A stretch of 64,000 nt of DNA from Syntrophobacter sp963666995. Lineage in GTDB: Bacteria; Desulfobacterota; Syntrophobacteria; Syntrophobacterales; Syntrophobacteraceae. The notes under the pieces are model-generated. The model did no database searches and was not told the origin of the DNA. It worked only from the letters and a program-made list of their open reading frames with translations. Positions 25,239 to 34,455 of this stretch are shown here, piece after piece. Position 1 is the stretch's first letter; each line of letters begins with the position of its first letter. The translations under genes were made by a program, and so were the position numbers. The stretch is taken from positions 1,984,001 to 2,048,000 of the forward strand of contig OY762941.1 of the NCBI GenBank assembly GCA_963666995.1, read 5' to 3'.

Positions 25239-28200
25239 ATGTTGTCCGGACTTTTTATCGCGCTCGCAAACGCTGGATCAGGCAAAGTGAAATACGTATT
25301 TTTCCTTCTTGTATCTGCCATCCTGATTGCCGGTCCAGGTCGGGGGTTCTGCGCACAGGAAATCGAAACAAAATCCGTGCTGGTCCTGTGCGAAGGAAAA
25401 GATGAACCGGAGAACCTCGCACGCGGGGATGCCCGCCAGATGGGGGAACTGCTCGGCCATTTTCATACCCGTGTCACGATCAAGTGTTCGGATGATTACC
25501 AGGCGGGGGAAATGGCCCCTTACGACGTCGTGTTTTTCATCGGGTACAGCGCTGGTTATTCTCCGCCTGCTGCGGTTATGAAGGATGTAAATGAGCGGAC
25601 GAGGACGCTCGTATGGCTGAACACCGGAATGGTCGCTTTCAACGCCCGCTTTCCCGCCGCGGCGCGGTACGGGTTCGAACCGTTGCGCGTTGAAACCGAA
25701 GGGGACTATTCCACTGTTCATTACGGCACTGAAACATTCACAAGAGAAGAGTCGAACCTCACCTTCACGCGCGTTACCGACGCCGAGAAATGCAACGTCG
25801 TCGCCACGGTGTCGGGACAGGACGTCACGATGCCGTACATCCTGAGAAGCGGCGAATTCTGGTACTTCGCCGATTCTCCTTTTGCATATGCCACCGAAGA
25901 GGATCGCTACCTGCTCTTTGCGGACCTTCTGCATGATATCCTGAAAGAGGACCATCCCCCGTCTCATCGCGCCATCATCCGCATTGAGGACGTCCACCCG
26001 CTCGAGGACCCCGACCGGCTGCGTGCGGTGGCCGATCTGCTGAGTAGTGAAAAGGTGCCGTTTCTCATTGCGCTTGTTCCGTTCTATGTCGATCCGACTC
26101 AGGGTATCCGGGTCAGCCTGTCCGACAAACCGGATTTCGTCGATGCCATTCACTATATGGTGCGCCTTGGCGGAACGGTGGTCCTGCATGGGGTCACGCA
26201 TCAGTACAAAGGGGTAACGGCCTCCGATTATGAATTCTGGGATGAAAAGACGAATAAGCCGATTAAGGAGGACTCTCCCGACTACGTCAGAAAAAAGTTG
26301 GGCGCCGGGCTGGCGGAGTGTTTTCGCAACGGCATTTACCCGGTTGCGTGGGAGACGCCTCACTATACGGCATCCCAGATCGACTATGATACCGTGGGCA
26401 CGGTTTTTTCTTCAGCGATAGAGCAGAGACTAGCCATAGATGCTCCGGATTATTGTCAATATTTTCCGTATATTATAGAACATGACCTTCACGGGCAGAA
26501 GATCTATCCGGAGAACCTGGGCTATGTCCCCTACGATCCGTCGGAATCTGATTCGGCTGCGGAGCAGGTTGAGAAAATGATCGACTATGCCCGGAAGAAC
26601 CTCAATGTCCGGGACGGTTTCGCCTCCTGTTTTTATCATTCCTTCATTCCTCTCGAACATCTCGAGCGCCTGGTGGAAGGGTTTAAAGAATTAGGATATG
26701 TCTTTTTCGATTTGAAGAGCGAAAGCAACACGGTTCTGCTCAAGGACAAGGCGATTGCCACCGGCAAGTCCACCGTAAACATGACGCTTTCGGGCCAGTA
26801 CCTGAGGGAGCGGATCATCGGGAAAGAAGGGGATATTCTGAAGGAAACGGTTCTTCCGGACCGCGTGACCGGAGAAATCTCCCGGGATGTTACTCTCAGC
26901 GGCGGCCAGATCTACGTGGCATCTCCAACCGAACTGCGGGAGCACAATCCATCCATCATCTCCAGGTTGGAGGGCAGGATGCAGAGCGTCCTCGAATACT
27001 TTGCCCTCTCAAAAAAAAGTCGAACGGAAGCCCGCGTGGCTATCGTCTGGGATCCCGCGGCAACCGGGGGGGCGCGCAATGATGAGGAAAGCCTGATGAA
27101 TACGTTCCTCACCGTGGGGATTCCCGTAGAAACCCTGCCCCTTGGAGATGACAGACCCCTTACGCGATACAACCTCGTCATTGTGCCCTACTGCGTCGTC
27201 GAAAACATGAGCGACGTGCAATTGAATCGAATCATTGAATGGGTGCGGGCAGGCGGCAACTGCATCAGCGACGGGAAGTCCGAATTCTCTCACGAGCTGG
27301 GCATCCGCTACACGGGGTCGACGACTTCGGTCCTCCACCTTCATGACCGCGTGTTCCCGGAAGAATCCGTCGTTTGGCGCACCCCCGAGTCTCTCGAACA
27401 ATATGTGCTGGAAGATGAGGATCGGGTATTTGCGGTGGAAGATGAAACGGAAACACCTGTTGTCATCGGCAGGCAATTTGGAAAGGGCAAGTTCATCTAT
27501 TTCGGCTGCAGATTCGATCCGATGGGCACGGCCGGAACGAGTCGATTCCCCTTCATCGTTGAATACGCGAGCAGGTTCCTGTCGCTTTCGCCCGCAATTC
27601 GCCGCGATGCCCTGGAACTGTATTTCGATCCCGGATACCGCCACGCCGTCAGCATCGAGAGCCTGGTCAAGCAATGGGTGAATATCGGCGTGAGAACGAT
27701 CCATGCCGCAGGATGGCATCAATACCAGAAATACACCTACGATTATGAGCGGCTCATCAGGGTCTGCCATGCGAATGGGATCCTTGTTTATGCATGGCTG
27801 GAACCGCCGCAGGTGAGCCAGAAGTTCTGGACCGACCACCCGGAATGGCGGGAAAAAAACGCTGCAGGCGCCGATGCGCGGACAGCCTGGCGATACCCGA
27901 TGGCAATGACCGATTCGGCTTGTTTCCAGGCAATGTACGAGGAATACAAATCTTTCCTCCTGAAATTCGATTTCGACGGCGTCAATTTCGGTGAGATATA
28001 TTTTGAATCCGGAGAAGCAGGGCCGGATGCCCCGAACACGCTGACTCCGATGCACCCTTCGGCACGGACCGAGTTTAAGCAACTGGCGGGTTTCGATCCG
28101 GTTTTGCTGCTCGATCCTTCTTCATCCTACTTTTGGAAACGCAACAACGCGGCCTGGCAAAAATTCGAAGACTATCGTGTCGATAAAATGGTTCAAATCC

Positions 28201-29252
28201 ATACCCAACTGCTGGGTCTCGCGGAAGAGCTTCGGGAGAGGCGCAACGGTTTTGACATCGCGGTGACCGCGCTTGACAGCATATGCACTCCGGCGTTGCG
28301 TTCGTCACAAGGAATCGATATCCGCCGGATCATCGAATTGAAAAAGCACTATGATTTTTCGCTCATCGTCGAAGACCCGCAATCGCGCTGGTCCGAAGAT
28401 CCCCGGCGCTACGAGGACATTGCAGCCACCTACCGTGAACTGGTCGGGAAGGACTTCATGCTGGATCTGAATATTCTTTCGTTCAGGTCGAAGGATGAGC
28501 CGACCATCTTCCCGACACTCATCCAAACCGGAACCGAAGCGTTTTCACTCATAGCCGTCGCGTCACGGCAGGTGAACCGAGTGATCGTGTATGCCGAATC
28601 GAGCGTAAATCCACAGGATTTGCCGTATCTGGCTTATGCCGCCTCCAGTCCGGCTCAAGTCGAACGGCTAAACGATGCTTATAAGATTTCTTCCCCCTAC
28701 TCGACAGTGCTCCGCCTGGGTAGTTCGCGAAAAATCATATCCATCGACGACGATCTGCACACTGCATCCGACGGGGGCCGTTTTTTGATTCCGGCCGGAA
28801 CCCACCTCGTTCGCACCAATGTATCGAACCACCTGTTTTCCACGGACTCGCTCTACGCAACACTGGCGTCGATCACTGGAAACCTGCTCTCCGAGAAGGA
28901 GCAGGAACGCAGTGTCGACTTCGAATACGATTCCGTTCCGCGCTGTCTCGTCACACTCATGAAATCGCCCGTGGCCCTCATGATCGATGGCCGGGAGGCG
29001 CCGCTGCATGTGATGGAGGGGGCGAACGGCAGGTTCAGCGTGTCCCTTCCGCCGGGCAGGCACACGGCGCGCATAATCACATTGAGCCATATTTCCTACG
29101 GCATTGATGTGACCAGTTTGTGGTCGTCTTCTCTCATCGTCACCTTCGGGCTTCTCTCGATCGGAGCCCTGATCGTGCTCTACGCATACGTGCGGGTTCG
29201 CGGGAGAAGCGCAGTGCCGCGCGCCGAGGCGGAAAGGAATATGGGACACTGA
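25239..29252 (+). CDS. Exported DUF2334 deacetylase / TIM-barrel hydrolase-like fusion
   Basis: 1337 residues. Signal peptide at about 1-39 (a GTG at 25287 would give a shorter, also good signal). Residues 45-235 are a GATase-like alpha/beta domain. Residues 243-495 are a DUF2334 polysaccharide-deacetylase-fold domain with the Asp of IRIEDVHP (251), the metal pair HGVTH (317 and 321) and a late His in FYHSFIP (467). Residues 595-785 form a second GATase-like domain. Residues 790-1110 form a TIM barrel like GHL10 hydrolases (VYAWLEPP, HPEWREKNAAG, FDGVNFGEIYFE with candidate acids Asp913 and Glu919). A beta-rich region and one helix (1296-1318) end it. PgaB of the PNAG system also joins a deacetylase to a hydrolase; this is far larger and differently built. 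Likely trims or deacetylates the polymer made by the next gene. Confidence 0.75.
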   Translation: MLSGLFIALANAGSGKVKYVFFLLVSAILIAGPGRGFCAQEIETKSVLVLCEGKDEPENLARGDARQMGELLGHFHTRVTIKCSDDYQAGEMAPYDVVFFIGYSAGYSPPAAVMKDVNERTRTLVWLNTGMVAFNARFPAAARYGFEPLRVETEGDYSTVHYGTETFTREESNLTFTRVTDAEKCNVVATVSGQDVTMPYILRSGEFWYFADSPFAYATEEDRYLLFADLLHDILKEDHPPSHRAIIRIEDVHPLEDPDRLRAVADLLSSEKVPFLIALVPFYVDPTQGIRVSLSDKPDFVDAIHYMVRLGGTVVLHGVTHQYKGVTASDYEFWDEKTNKPIKEDSPDYVRKKLGAGLAECFRNGIYPVAWETPHYTASQIDYDTVGTVFSSAIEQRLAIDAPDYCQYFPYIIEHDLHGQKIYPENLGYVPYDPSESDSAAEQVEKMIDYARKNLNVRDGFASCFYHSFIPLEHLERLVEGFKELGYVFFDLKSESNTVLLKDKAIATGKSTVNMTLSGQYLRERIIGKEGDILKETVLPDRVTGEISRDVTLSGGQIYVASPTELREHNPSIISRLEGRMQSVLEYFALSKKSRTEARVAIVWDPAATGGARNDEESLMNTFLTVGIPVETLPLGDDRPLTRYNLVIVPYCVVENMSDVQLNRIIEWVRAGGNCISDGKSEFSHELGIRYTGSTTSVLHLHDRVFPEESVVWRTPESLEQYVLEDEDRVFAVEDETETPVVIGRQFGKGKFIYFGCRFDPMGTAGTSRFPFIVEYASRFLSLSPAIRRDALELYFDPGYRHAVSIESLVKQWVNIGVRTIHAAGWHQYQKYTYDYERLIRVCHANGILVYAWLEPPQVSQKFWTDHPEWREKNAAGADARTAWRYPMAMTDSACFQAMYEEYKSFLLKFDFDGVNFGEIYFESGEAGPDAPNTLTPMHPSARTEFKQLAGFDPVLLLDPSSSYFWKRNNAAWQKFEDYRVDKMVQIHTQLLGLAEELRERRNGFDIAVTALDSICTPALRSSQGIDIRRIIELKKHYDFSLIVEDPQSRWSEDPRRYEDIAATYRELVGKDFMLDLNILSFRSKDEPTIFPTLIQTGTEAFSLIAVASRQVNRVIVYAESSVNPQDLPYLAYAASSPAQVERLNDAYKISSPYSTVLRLGSSRKIISIDDDLHTASDGGRFLIPAGTHLVRTNVSNHLFSTDSLYATLASITGNLLSEKEQERSVDFEYDSVPRCLVTLMKSPVALMIDGREAPLHVMEGANGRFSVSLPPGRHTARIITLSHISYGIDVTSLWSSSLIVTFGLLSIGALIVLYAYVRVRGRSAVPRAEAERNMGH

Positions 29253-29253
29253 C

Positions 29254-30543
29254 ATGGGATCCGTTCTGGAAGTCACCCTGAGCATCCTCTTCCTCATCGC
29301 CGTGCTCCTGATCTGGTTCATGATCGCCTACCAGCTCGTTCTCACGATCGCGGGATTCTTTCATTACCTGCATTCGATCAGGGAAAAGAGGCGCATCGAT
29401 GAAATGGCGTTTGATTATCCGCCGGTTTCGATCCTGATCCCGGCCCACAACGAGGAAGTTGTCATTGCGGCAACGCTCGATGCGATGCTCGCGCTCGATT
29501 ACCCGAGGGAAAAGCTGGAAGTTATCATCATCAATGACGGTTCTACCGACTCGACGAAACAGATCGTCGAGGGCTACGCGAAGAAAGATTCGCGCGTTGT
29601 ACTGCACAACGTCCCGGTAGGTGAAGGAGGAAAGGGAAAATCAACGGCTCTGAACCTTGGGGTGAAAAGAGCGCGCTCCGAGATAATCGCAGTCTATGAT
29701 GCGGACAACACACCGGCTCCCGACGCACTCAAATACCTGGTCGCCCAACTCCTCCTGAACCCGGGGCTGGGGGCGGTCATCGGGAAATTCAGAACGGTCA
29801 ATAAAGACCGCACCCTGCTGACGCGCTTCATCAACATTGAAACCCTCAGTTTTCAGTCCATCCTGCAGGCGGGCCGCTGGAAGCTCTTCAAGATCGCGAC
29901 CCTGCCGGGGACAAACTTCGTCATCCGCAAAGAAGTGATCGACCGGATGGGCGGCTGGGATGAACGCGCGATGACCGAAGATTCGGAGCTGAGCATCCGG
30001 ATGTACATACAGAAGTGGAGGATCAAATTCATCCCGTACGCGATCACCTATGAACAGGAGCCGGAGCGATGGGATGTCTGGCTGAAGCAGCGCACCCGGT
30101 GGGTGAGGGGTAACAACTACGTGGCATGGAAGTTCCTTCGCCTGCGAACCGAACTGTACAGTAAGAGGCTGAGACTCGAAGTCTTCTACCTCTTTGCAAT
30201 GTACTACATCTTTTTCATCGCAATCGTCATCTCGGACCTGCTCTTCCTTCTCGGCCTGAGCAGGCTCATCGCCATTCCCCTACCCGGCCCTTACAGCGCG
30301 GTCTGGGTGCTCGCCATCGTGCTCTTCTTCGCCGAGATTCTGCTGGCTCTTTCCTATGACCGGGAAGACTCATGGAAAAATCTGCTCCTCATCGGGCTGA
30401 TGTATTTCACTTACTGCCAGTTGTGGCTCTTCATCGTGGCAAAGGCGTTTTACCTGGATCTCATCAAGAAGGACAAACCCGCCTGGGTCAAGACCGTGCG
30501 GTTTGAAGTAAAACCGGCCCCATCCAAGGACGGGGCGCCATAG
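29254..30543 (+). CDS. Processive family 2 glycosyltransferase (PgaC/IcaA-like synthase)
   Basis: 429 residues. One N-terminal helix (8-35), then a GT-A domain: SILIPAHNEE, IIINDGSTD (Asp95 region), DAD at 149-151, PGTNFVIRKE, the catalytic TED at 241-243 and QRTRW at 279-283, all intact. About four helices follow (from residue 310). This D-DXD-TED-QXXRW set defines processive synthases of beta-linked polymers such as PNAG, hyaluronan and cellulose. The ATG follows the previous stop by a single base, so it is coupled to the deacetylase-hydrolase. No PilZ domain or PgaD-like partner is seen here. Confidence 0.9.
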   Translation: MGSVLEVTLSILFLIAVLLIWFMIAYQLVLTIAGFFHYLHSIREKRRIDEMAFDYPPVSILIPAHNEEVVIAATLDAMLALDYPREKLEVIIINDGSTDSTKQIVEGYAKKDSRVVLHNVPVGEGGKGKSTALNLGVKRARSEIIAVYDADNTPAPDALKYLVAQLLLNPGLGAVIGKFRTVNKDRTLLTRFINIETLSFQSILQAGRWKLFKIATLPGTNFVIRKEVIDRMGGWDERAMTEDSELSIRMYIQKWRIKFIPYAITYEQEPERWDVWLKQRTRWVRGNNYVAWKFLRLRTELYSKRLRLEVFYLFAMYYIFFIAIVISDLLFLLGLSRLIAIPLPGPYSAVWVLAIVLFFAEILLALSYDREDSWKNLLLIGLMYFTYCQLWLFIVAKAFYLDLIKKDKPAWVKTVRFEVKPAPSKDGAP

Positions 30544-30554
30544 GTAATCGTCGC

Positions 30555-32675
30555 ATGAAAAGAGTCCTATCCTGGTTTGCCTGCCTGGTGGTCCTTTTAA
30601 TTTACACCGGTTTGAGTTCCGCTGCCGAGGGGCTGTCCGCGATCGGCCCGGAGTCGAGCAGTGACCGGGCCATCGTGTTCGGCGGGGACCACGATTACCC
30701 GCCTTATGAATACATCAACGAAAAGGGTGAAGCCGCCGGATTTCATATCGACCTGATCCGCGCCGTCTGCGAAGCAGTGGGGCGCCGTGTCAACGTTCAA
30801 CTCAAAGATTGGAGCGAAGTCCGCCGTGGTCTTGAAAACACCGGAGATATCGATGTGGTGGCCATGTTTTACCTTCCTGAACGGGAAGCGGTTGTGGACT
30901 TCTCGGAACCCCACTCCATCGAATACAGCCAGATTTTCGTCCGGAAGAACAATTCGTCAATTCATTCCTTTGAAGATCTTGCCGGGAAGACAATCATCAT
31001 TATGCGAGGGTCTTTCACGGAGGATTATTTCAAGTCCCATCCGCTGAACGCCACCTTTGTTCTGGTCGATACCGAACCCGAGGCGTTGAGGCTGCTGTCA
31101 GCATCCGAGTACGATGCGGCACTCGTCGGGCAGTACGTCGGGCGCAAAGTCCTGCAGCGCTACCGGTTGAGTAATATCACCACCGCCGGAACGCCCGTTC
31201 TTCCCCGAGAATACTGCCTTGCGGTCGCGGAGGGGCGCCGTGGCCTCTTGAAAGACCTCAATATGGGTCTGCGCATTGTCAAGGCAACCGGGAAGTTCGA
31301 AGAGATCCACCAGAAATGGTTTGGCGATCTTTCCGCCGAGGGCTGGCCCCTCAGGAAAATCGCCCGTTACGGCGCTGTCGTACTCGGCCCGTTGCTGCTT
31401 CTGATCGGGTTGACTCTCACCTGGACCTGGTCTTTGAAGAAGCAGGTGCACCAGAGAACGAAAGAATTGCAGAATGAACTTGCCGAAAGGAAGCTGGCCG
31501 AACAGGGGCTGCGCGACAGCAAGGCCGAATTGAATGAGCTCAATGTTCAATTCAAAACCATTTTGGAGGGGATCTCCATAAACATAACCCTCGTCGACCC
31601 CGATCTCAGGATTGTCTGGACGAACTTGGCTCCATCGGCTGAAAGCCGGTCCGGCAGCGATGAATCCGACCGTGAGTACTGCCGTTCCGTGTGCGGACGG
31701 TCAACCGCCCGCTGCAGCGATTGTCCGGTAGTGCAGTGCTTTGAAAAAAGCGAGTATTCGGAATCTCTCATCACTTCCGCCGATGAAAGGAAATGGGAAG
31801 TGAGGGTTTTCCCTCTAAAGACTCCGGAAGGCGAGACCGAGCGTGCGATAATAATGGCGAGCGATATCACCGAGAAAGTCAGGCTTCAGGTGGAAGCGTC
31901 CATATCGAACCGTCTTGCATCCCTGGGAATATTGGCGGCCGGGGTCGCTCACGAAATCAATAACCCCAACGGGCTGATATTGCTACATATTCCTATGCTG
32001 CAGAAGTGTTTTGAAGAAGTCTTGCCGATCCTGAACCGTCATTTCGACGATCCGGAGGACGTCTACATTGCCGGCCTCCCTTATTATCGGTTCCAGGAGG
32101 AAGTCCCACGAATTTTCCTGGACGTGCAGGACAGCGCCAGGCGGATAAGGCAGATTGTTGAAGATTTGAAGAACTTTGCTCGTGAAAACCCAATGAACGC
32201 CATGGAACCCGTAAATGTGAACGATGCGGTGCAGGTGGCGGTGAGATTGGCCAGGCACGCCATAGACAAGGCCACTGATTATTTTGATGCATCCTATGGA
32301 GAGAACCTGCCGCCCGTGAAGGGAAATATACAGCAACTGGAACAGCTCATGGTGAATCTGATCATGAACGCGTGCGAAGCTGTTCCCGACAGAACCCGAC
32401 CGATTTCAATCACTACCGGGATGGACGCGGGGGCGCGAATCAACATCATCAGAGTAATCGATCGAGGAGCGGGCATGGATCCCGAAACGGTCGGCCATGC
32501 CATGGACCCCTTTTTTACAACCCGCAGAGAAAAAGGCGGGACCGGTCTCGGCCTGTCCATTTGTTCTCGAATCGTCAAGGAACACGGTGGTACGATCCGC
32601 ATCGAGTCCGTGCCGGACAAACAGACCTGTGTGACCGTCTGTCTGCCGTTTATGAGCGAGGAGGCGGCGCAGTGA
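30555..32675 (+). CDS. Sensor histidine kinase with SBP_bac_3 sensor and Cys-rich PAS
   Basis: 706 residues. Signal peptide (1-23), a periplasmic family-3 solute-binding domain (about 36-258), a membrane helix (about 271-293), a coiled linker, then a PAS domain (about 330-440). The PAS carries five cysteines at 376, 380, 387, 390 and 395. A HisKA domain with His466 (AAGVAHEINNPNG), an N-box near N606, DRGAGMD and GTGLGL complete an active kinase. The sensor should bind an amino acid or small acid. It begins 11 bases after the GT2 synthase and overlaps the response regulator by 4 bases (GTGA), so polymer genes and this pair may share a transcript. Confidence 0.92.
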   Translation: MKRVLSWFACLVVLLIYTGLSSAAEGLSAIGPESSSDRAIVFGGDHDYPPYEYINEKGEAAGFHIDLIRAVCEAVGRRVNVQLKDWSEVRRGLENTGDIDVVAMFYLPEREAVVDFSEPHSIEYSQIFVRKNNSSIHSFEDLAGKTIIIMRGSFTEDYFKSHPLNATFVLVDTEPEALRLLSASEYDAALVGQYVGRKVLQRYRLSNITTAGTPVLPREYCLAVAEGRRGLLKDLNMGLRIVKATGKFEEIHQKWFGDLSAEGWPLRKIARYGAVVLGPLLLLIGLTLTWTWSLKKQVHQRTKELQNELAERKLAEQGLRDSKAELNELNVQFKTILEGISINITLVDPDLRIVWTNLAPSAESRSGSDESDREYCRSVCGRSTARCSDCPVVQCFEKSEYSESLITSADERKWEVRVFPLKTPEGETERAIIMASDITEKVRLQVEASISNRLASLGILAAGVAHEINNPNGLILLHIPMLQKCFEEVLPILNRHFDDPEDVYIAGLPYYRFQEEVPRIFLDVQDSARRIRQIVEDLKNFARENPMNAMEPVNVNDAVQVAVRLARHAIDKATDYFDASYGENLPPVKGNIQQLEQLMVNLIMNACEAVPDRTRPISITTGMDAGARINIIRVIDRGAGMDPETVGHAMDPFFTTRREKGGTGLGLSICSRIVKEHGGTIRIESVPDKQTCVTVCLPFMSEEAAQ

Positions 32676-34093
32676 AAGAGACGGAAGGGCAGTCCCTGCC
32701 CGTACTGGTTGTTGACGATGAAGAATCCTGGCTGCATGCAATGTCCCTGACACTGGAGCGTGCCGGCAGGTTTAAGAATGTCATCCTCTGCCGGGACAGC
32801 CGTGAGGTCATGGAGATATTGGCGCGCCGGAAGATCGGGCTGGTGCTCCTGGATCTGGTCATGCCGCACCTTTCGGGTGAAGAACTGCTTCCAAGAATCT
32901 GTGAGGACTATCCGGAGGTCCCCGTGATCGTCCTCACCGCACTCAACCAGGTGGCCACCGGCGTCGAGTGTATGAAGCGGGGCGCGTTCGACTATTTTGT
33001 CAAGACGGTGGAAGAGGGGGCTTTGATCGCCGGCGTGCAGCGCGCGCTCCATCTCGTCGAACTGCGGGGTGAAAACCAGAAACTGAAAGACGGGCTGTTG
33101 AGCGATGCGGTGCGGAATCCCGAGGCCTTTTCCCGGATTAGCACTCAATCGGTCAAGATGTGTTCCCTGTTCAGGTATATTGAAGCGATAGCCGCCAGCG
33201 CCCACCCTGTGCTGATTTTGGGGGAGAGCGGCGTCGGAAAGGAACTCATCGCGGAGGCGTTGCACAAAACTTCGAGGGCAGGGAGCCCTTTCGTGGCTCT
33301 CAACGTTGCGGGGCTCGACGATATGGTCTTCTCGGATACGCTCTTCGGGCATGTGCCGGGAGCATTCACGGGAGCCTCCCAGGCGCGTCCCGGAATGATC
33401 AAACAGGCAGCGCGCGGCACGCTGTTCCTGGATGAAATCGGCGACCTGAGCATGAACTCACAGGTCAAGTTGTTGAGGTTGCTGCAGGAGGGCGAGTATC
33501 TCCCGCTGGGGAGCGACCACCCGAGGGTGACCGATGCCCGAATCATAGTTGCAACCAATCAGGACCTGCTCGATGCAATGAGCAAAGGCCTGTTCAGGAA
33601 AGACCTCTATTACAGGCTGCGATCCCATTGCATCTGTCTGCCTCCCCTCCGGGAAAGAAAAGAGGACATCCCGCTGCTGCTCAACACCTTCCTGAGAGAA
33701 GCCGCCGCATCGATGAAAAAAAAGGTGCCGGCTGCTCCCGAAGAACTGTACCATCTGCTGAACACTTATGACTTTCCCGGAAACGTGCGGGAATTGAGGG
33801 CCATGGTCTACGACGCCGTCAGCCTTCATCAGTCGGGGAAGCTGTCGATGAGCGCTTTCAAAAAGGCCATGGGACGTCCGGACGCTCATTCTTATCCTCA
33901 GGATCTTCCCGCCATGCCGGCCGGTTATGCTTCCGTCACCTTCCATGGCAGGATCCCCACCATTCACGAAACGATCAACATTCTGATAAAAGAAGCGCTG
34001 AAAAGGGCAAACGGCAACCAGACCGTTGCTGCCGGAATCCTCGGAATTACCCAGCCTTCGTTGAGCCGAAGGCTCAAAAAAATACAGCAGTGA
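32672..34093 (+). CDS. Sigma-54-dependent response regulator (NtrC family)
   Basis: 473 residues from the GTG at 32672, which has GAGGAGG and overlaps the kinase stop; a longer upstream frame is spurious. Receiver domain 8-125 with phospho-acceptor Asp61 (VLLDLVMP). AAA+ domain with Walker A GESGVGKE (184-191), the sigma-54-contacting GAFTGA loop (230-235) and Walker B LFLDEIGD. C-terminal Fis-type helix-turn-helix (ANGNQTVAAGILGITQPSLSRRLKK). The intact GAFTGA implies real sigma-54 activation. A -24/-12 promoter lies 205 bases downstream of its stop, making the cupin and transporter likely targets. Confidence 0.95.
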   Translation: MKETEGQSLPVLVVDDEESWLHAMSLTLERAGRFKNVILCRDSREVMEILARRKIGLVLLDLVMPHLSGEELLPRICEDYPEVPVIVLTALNQVATGVECMKRGAFDYFVKTVEEGALIAGVQRALHLVELRGENQKLKDGLLSDAVRNPEAFSRISTQSVKMCSLFRYIEAIAASAHPVLILGESGVGKELIAEALHKTSRAGSPFVALNVAGLDDMVFSDTLFGHVPGAFTGASQARPGMIKQAARGTLFLDEIGDLSMNSQVKLLRLLQEGEYLPLGSDHPRVTDARIIVATNQDLLDAMSKGLFRKDLYYRLRSHCICLPPLRERKEDIPLLLNTFLREAAASMKKKVPAAPEELYHLLNTYDFPGNVRELRAMVYDAVSLHQSGKLSMSAFKKAMGRPDAHSYPQDLPAMPAGYASVTFHGRIPTIHETINILIKEALKRANGNQTVAAGILGITQPSLSRRLKKIQQ

Positions 34094-34115
34094 TCCCCGG
34101 CGCCATCAAAACCCC

Positions 34116-34149
34116 ATAGCAAAATGCATAGCGATAGCAAATTGCATAA
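34116..34149. promoter_or_regulatory. Paired direct repeats, candidate activator-binding sites
   Basis: ATAGCAAAATGCATAG (34116-34131) and ATAGCAAATTGCATAA (34134-34149) are near-identical 16-base repeats with an 18-base offset. They lie about 150-180 bases upstream of the -24/-12 element, the usual place for sigma-54 enhancer sites. AT-rich sequence between them and the promoter could allow DNA bending, for example by IHF. That they bind the neighbouring regulator is inference. Confidence 0.5.
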
Positions 34150-34297
34150 TCCGATAATATTTATTTATACCAAATAGTTAGACGGAAGCCGCACGTACTT
34201 GTCTATCAGTTTTGGTATGGTCTCTTCCCCTGCCGGACCGGACCAAAACGCCTTCACAGCCCAATAACCATATAAAATCATTATTCAATATGTGCGT

Positions 34298-34313
34298 TGG
34301 CGTTCTTGTTGCA
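34298..34313 (+). promoter_or_regulatory. Sigma-54 (-24/-12) promoter
   Basis: TGGCGTTCTTGTTGCA matches the sigma-54 pattern TGGC-N7-TTGCW, with the invariant GG and GC at exact spacing. Transcription would start near 34325, about 130 bases before the cupin ATG. It sits directly downstream of a sigma-54 activator gene. Confidence 0.75.
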
Positions 34314-34455
34314 CTATCCGCTCACTGACTTCCCGGCTGCAATACCGGCTCGGGGGTCACATGTGCAATGTGTGAATGTTGGTGTTGCCGGCTGTCATAT
34401 TCGTTGTGTCTGTGGCATCCGGCATGAACGGGAACTCAAGGCAAAGGAGCATTCC

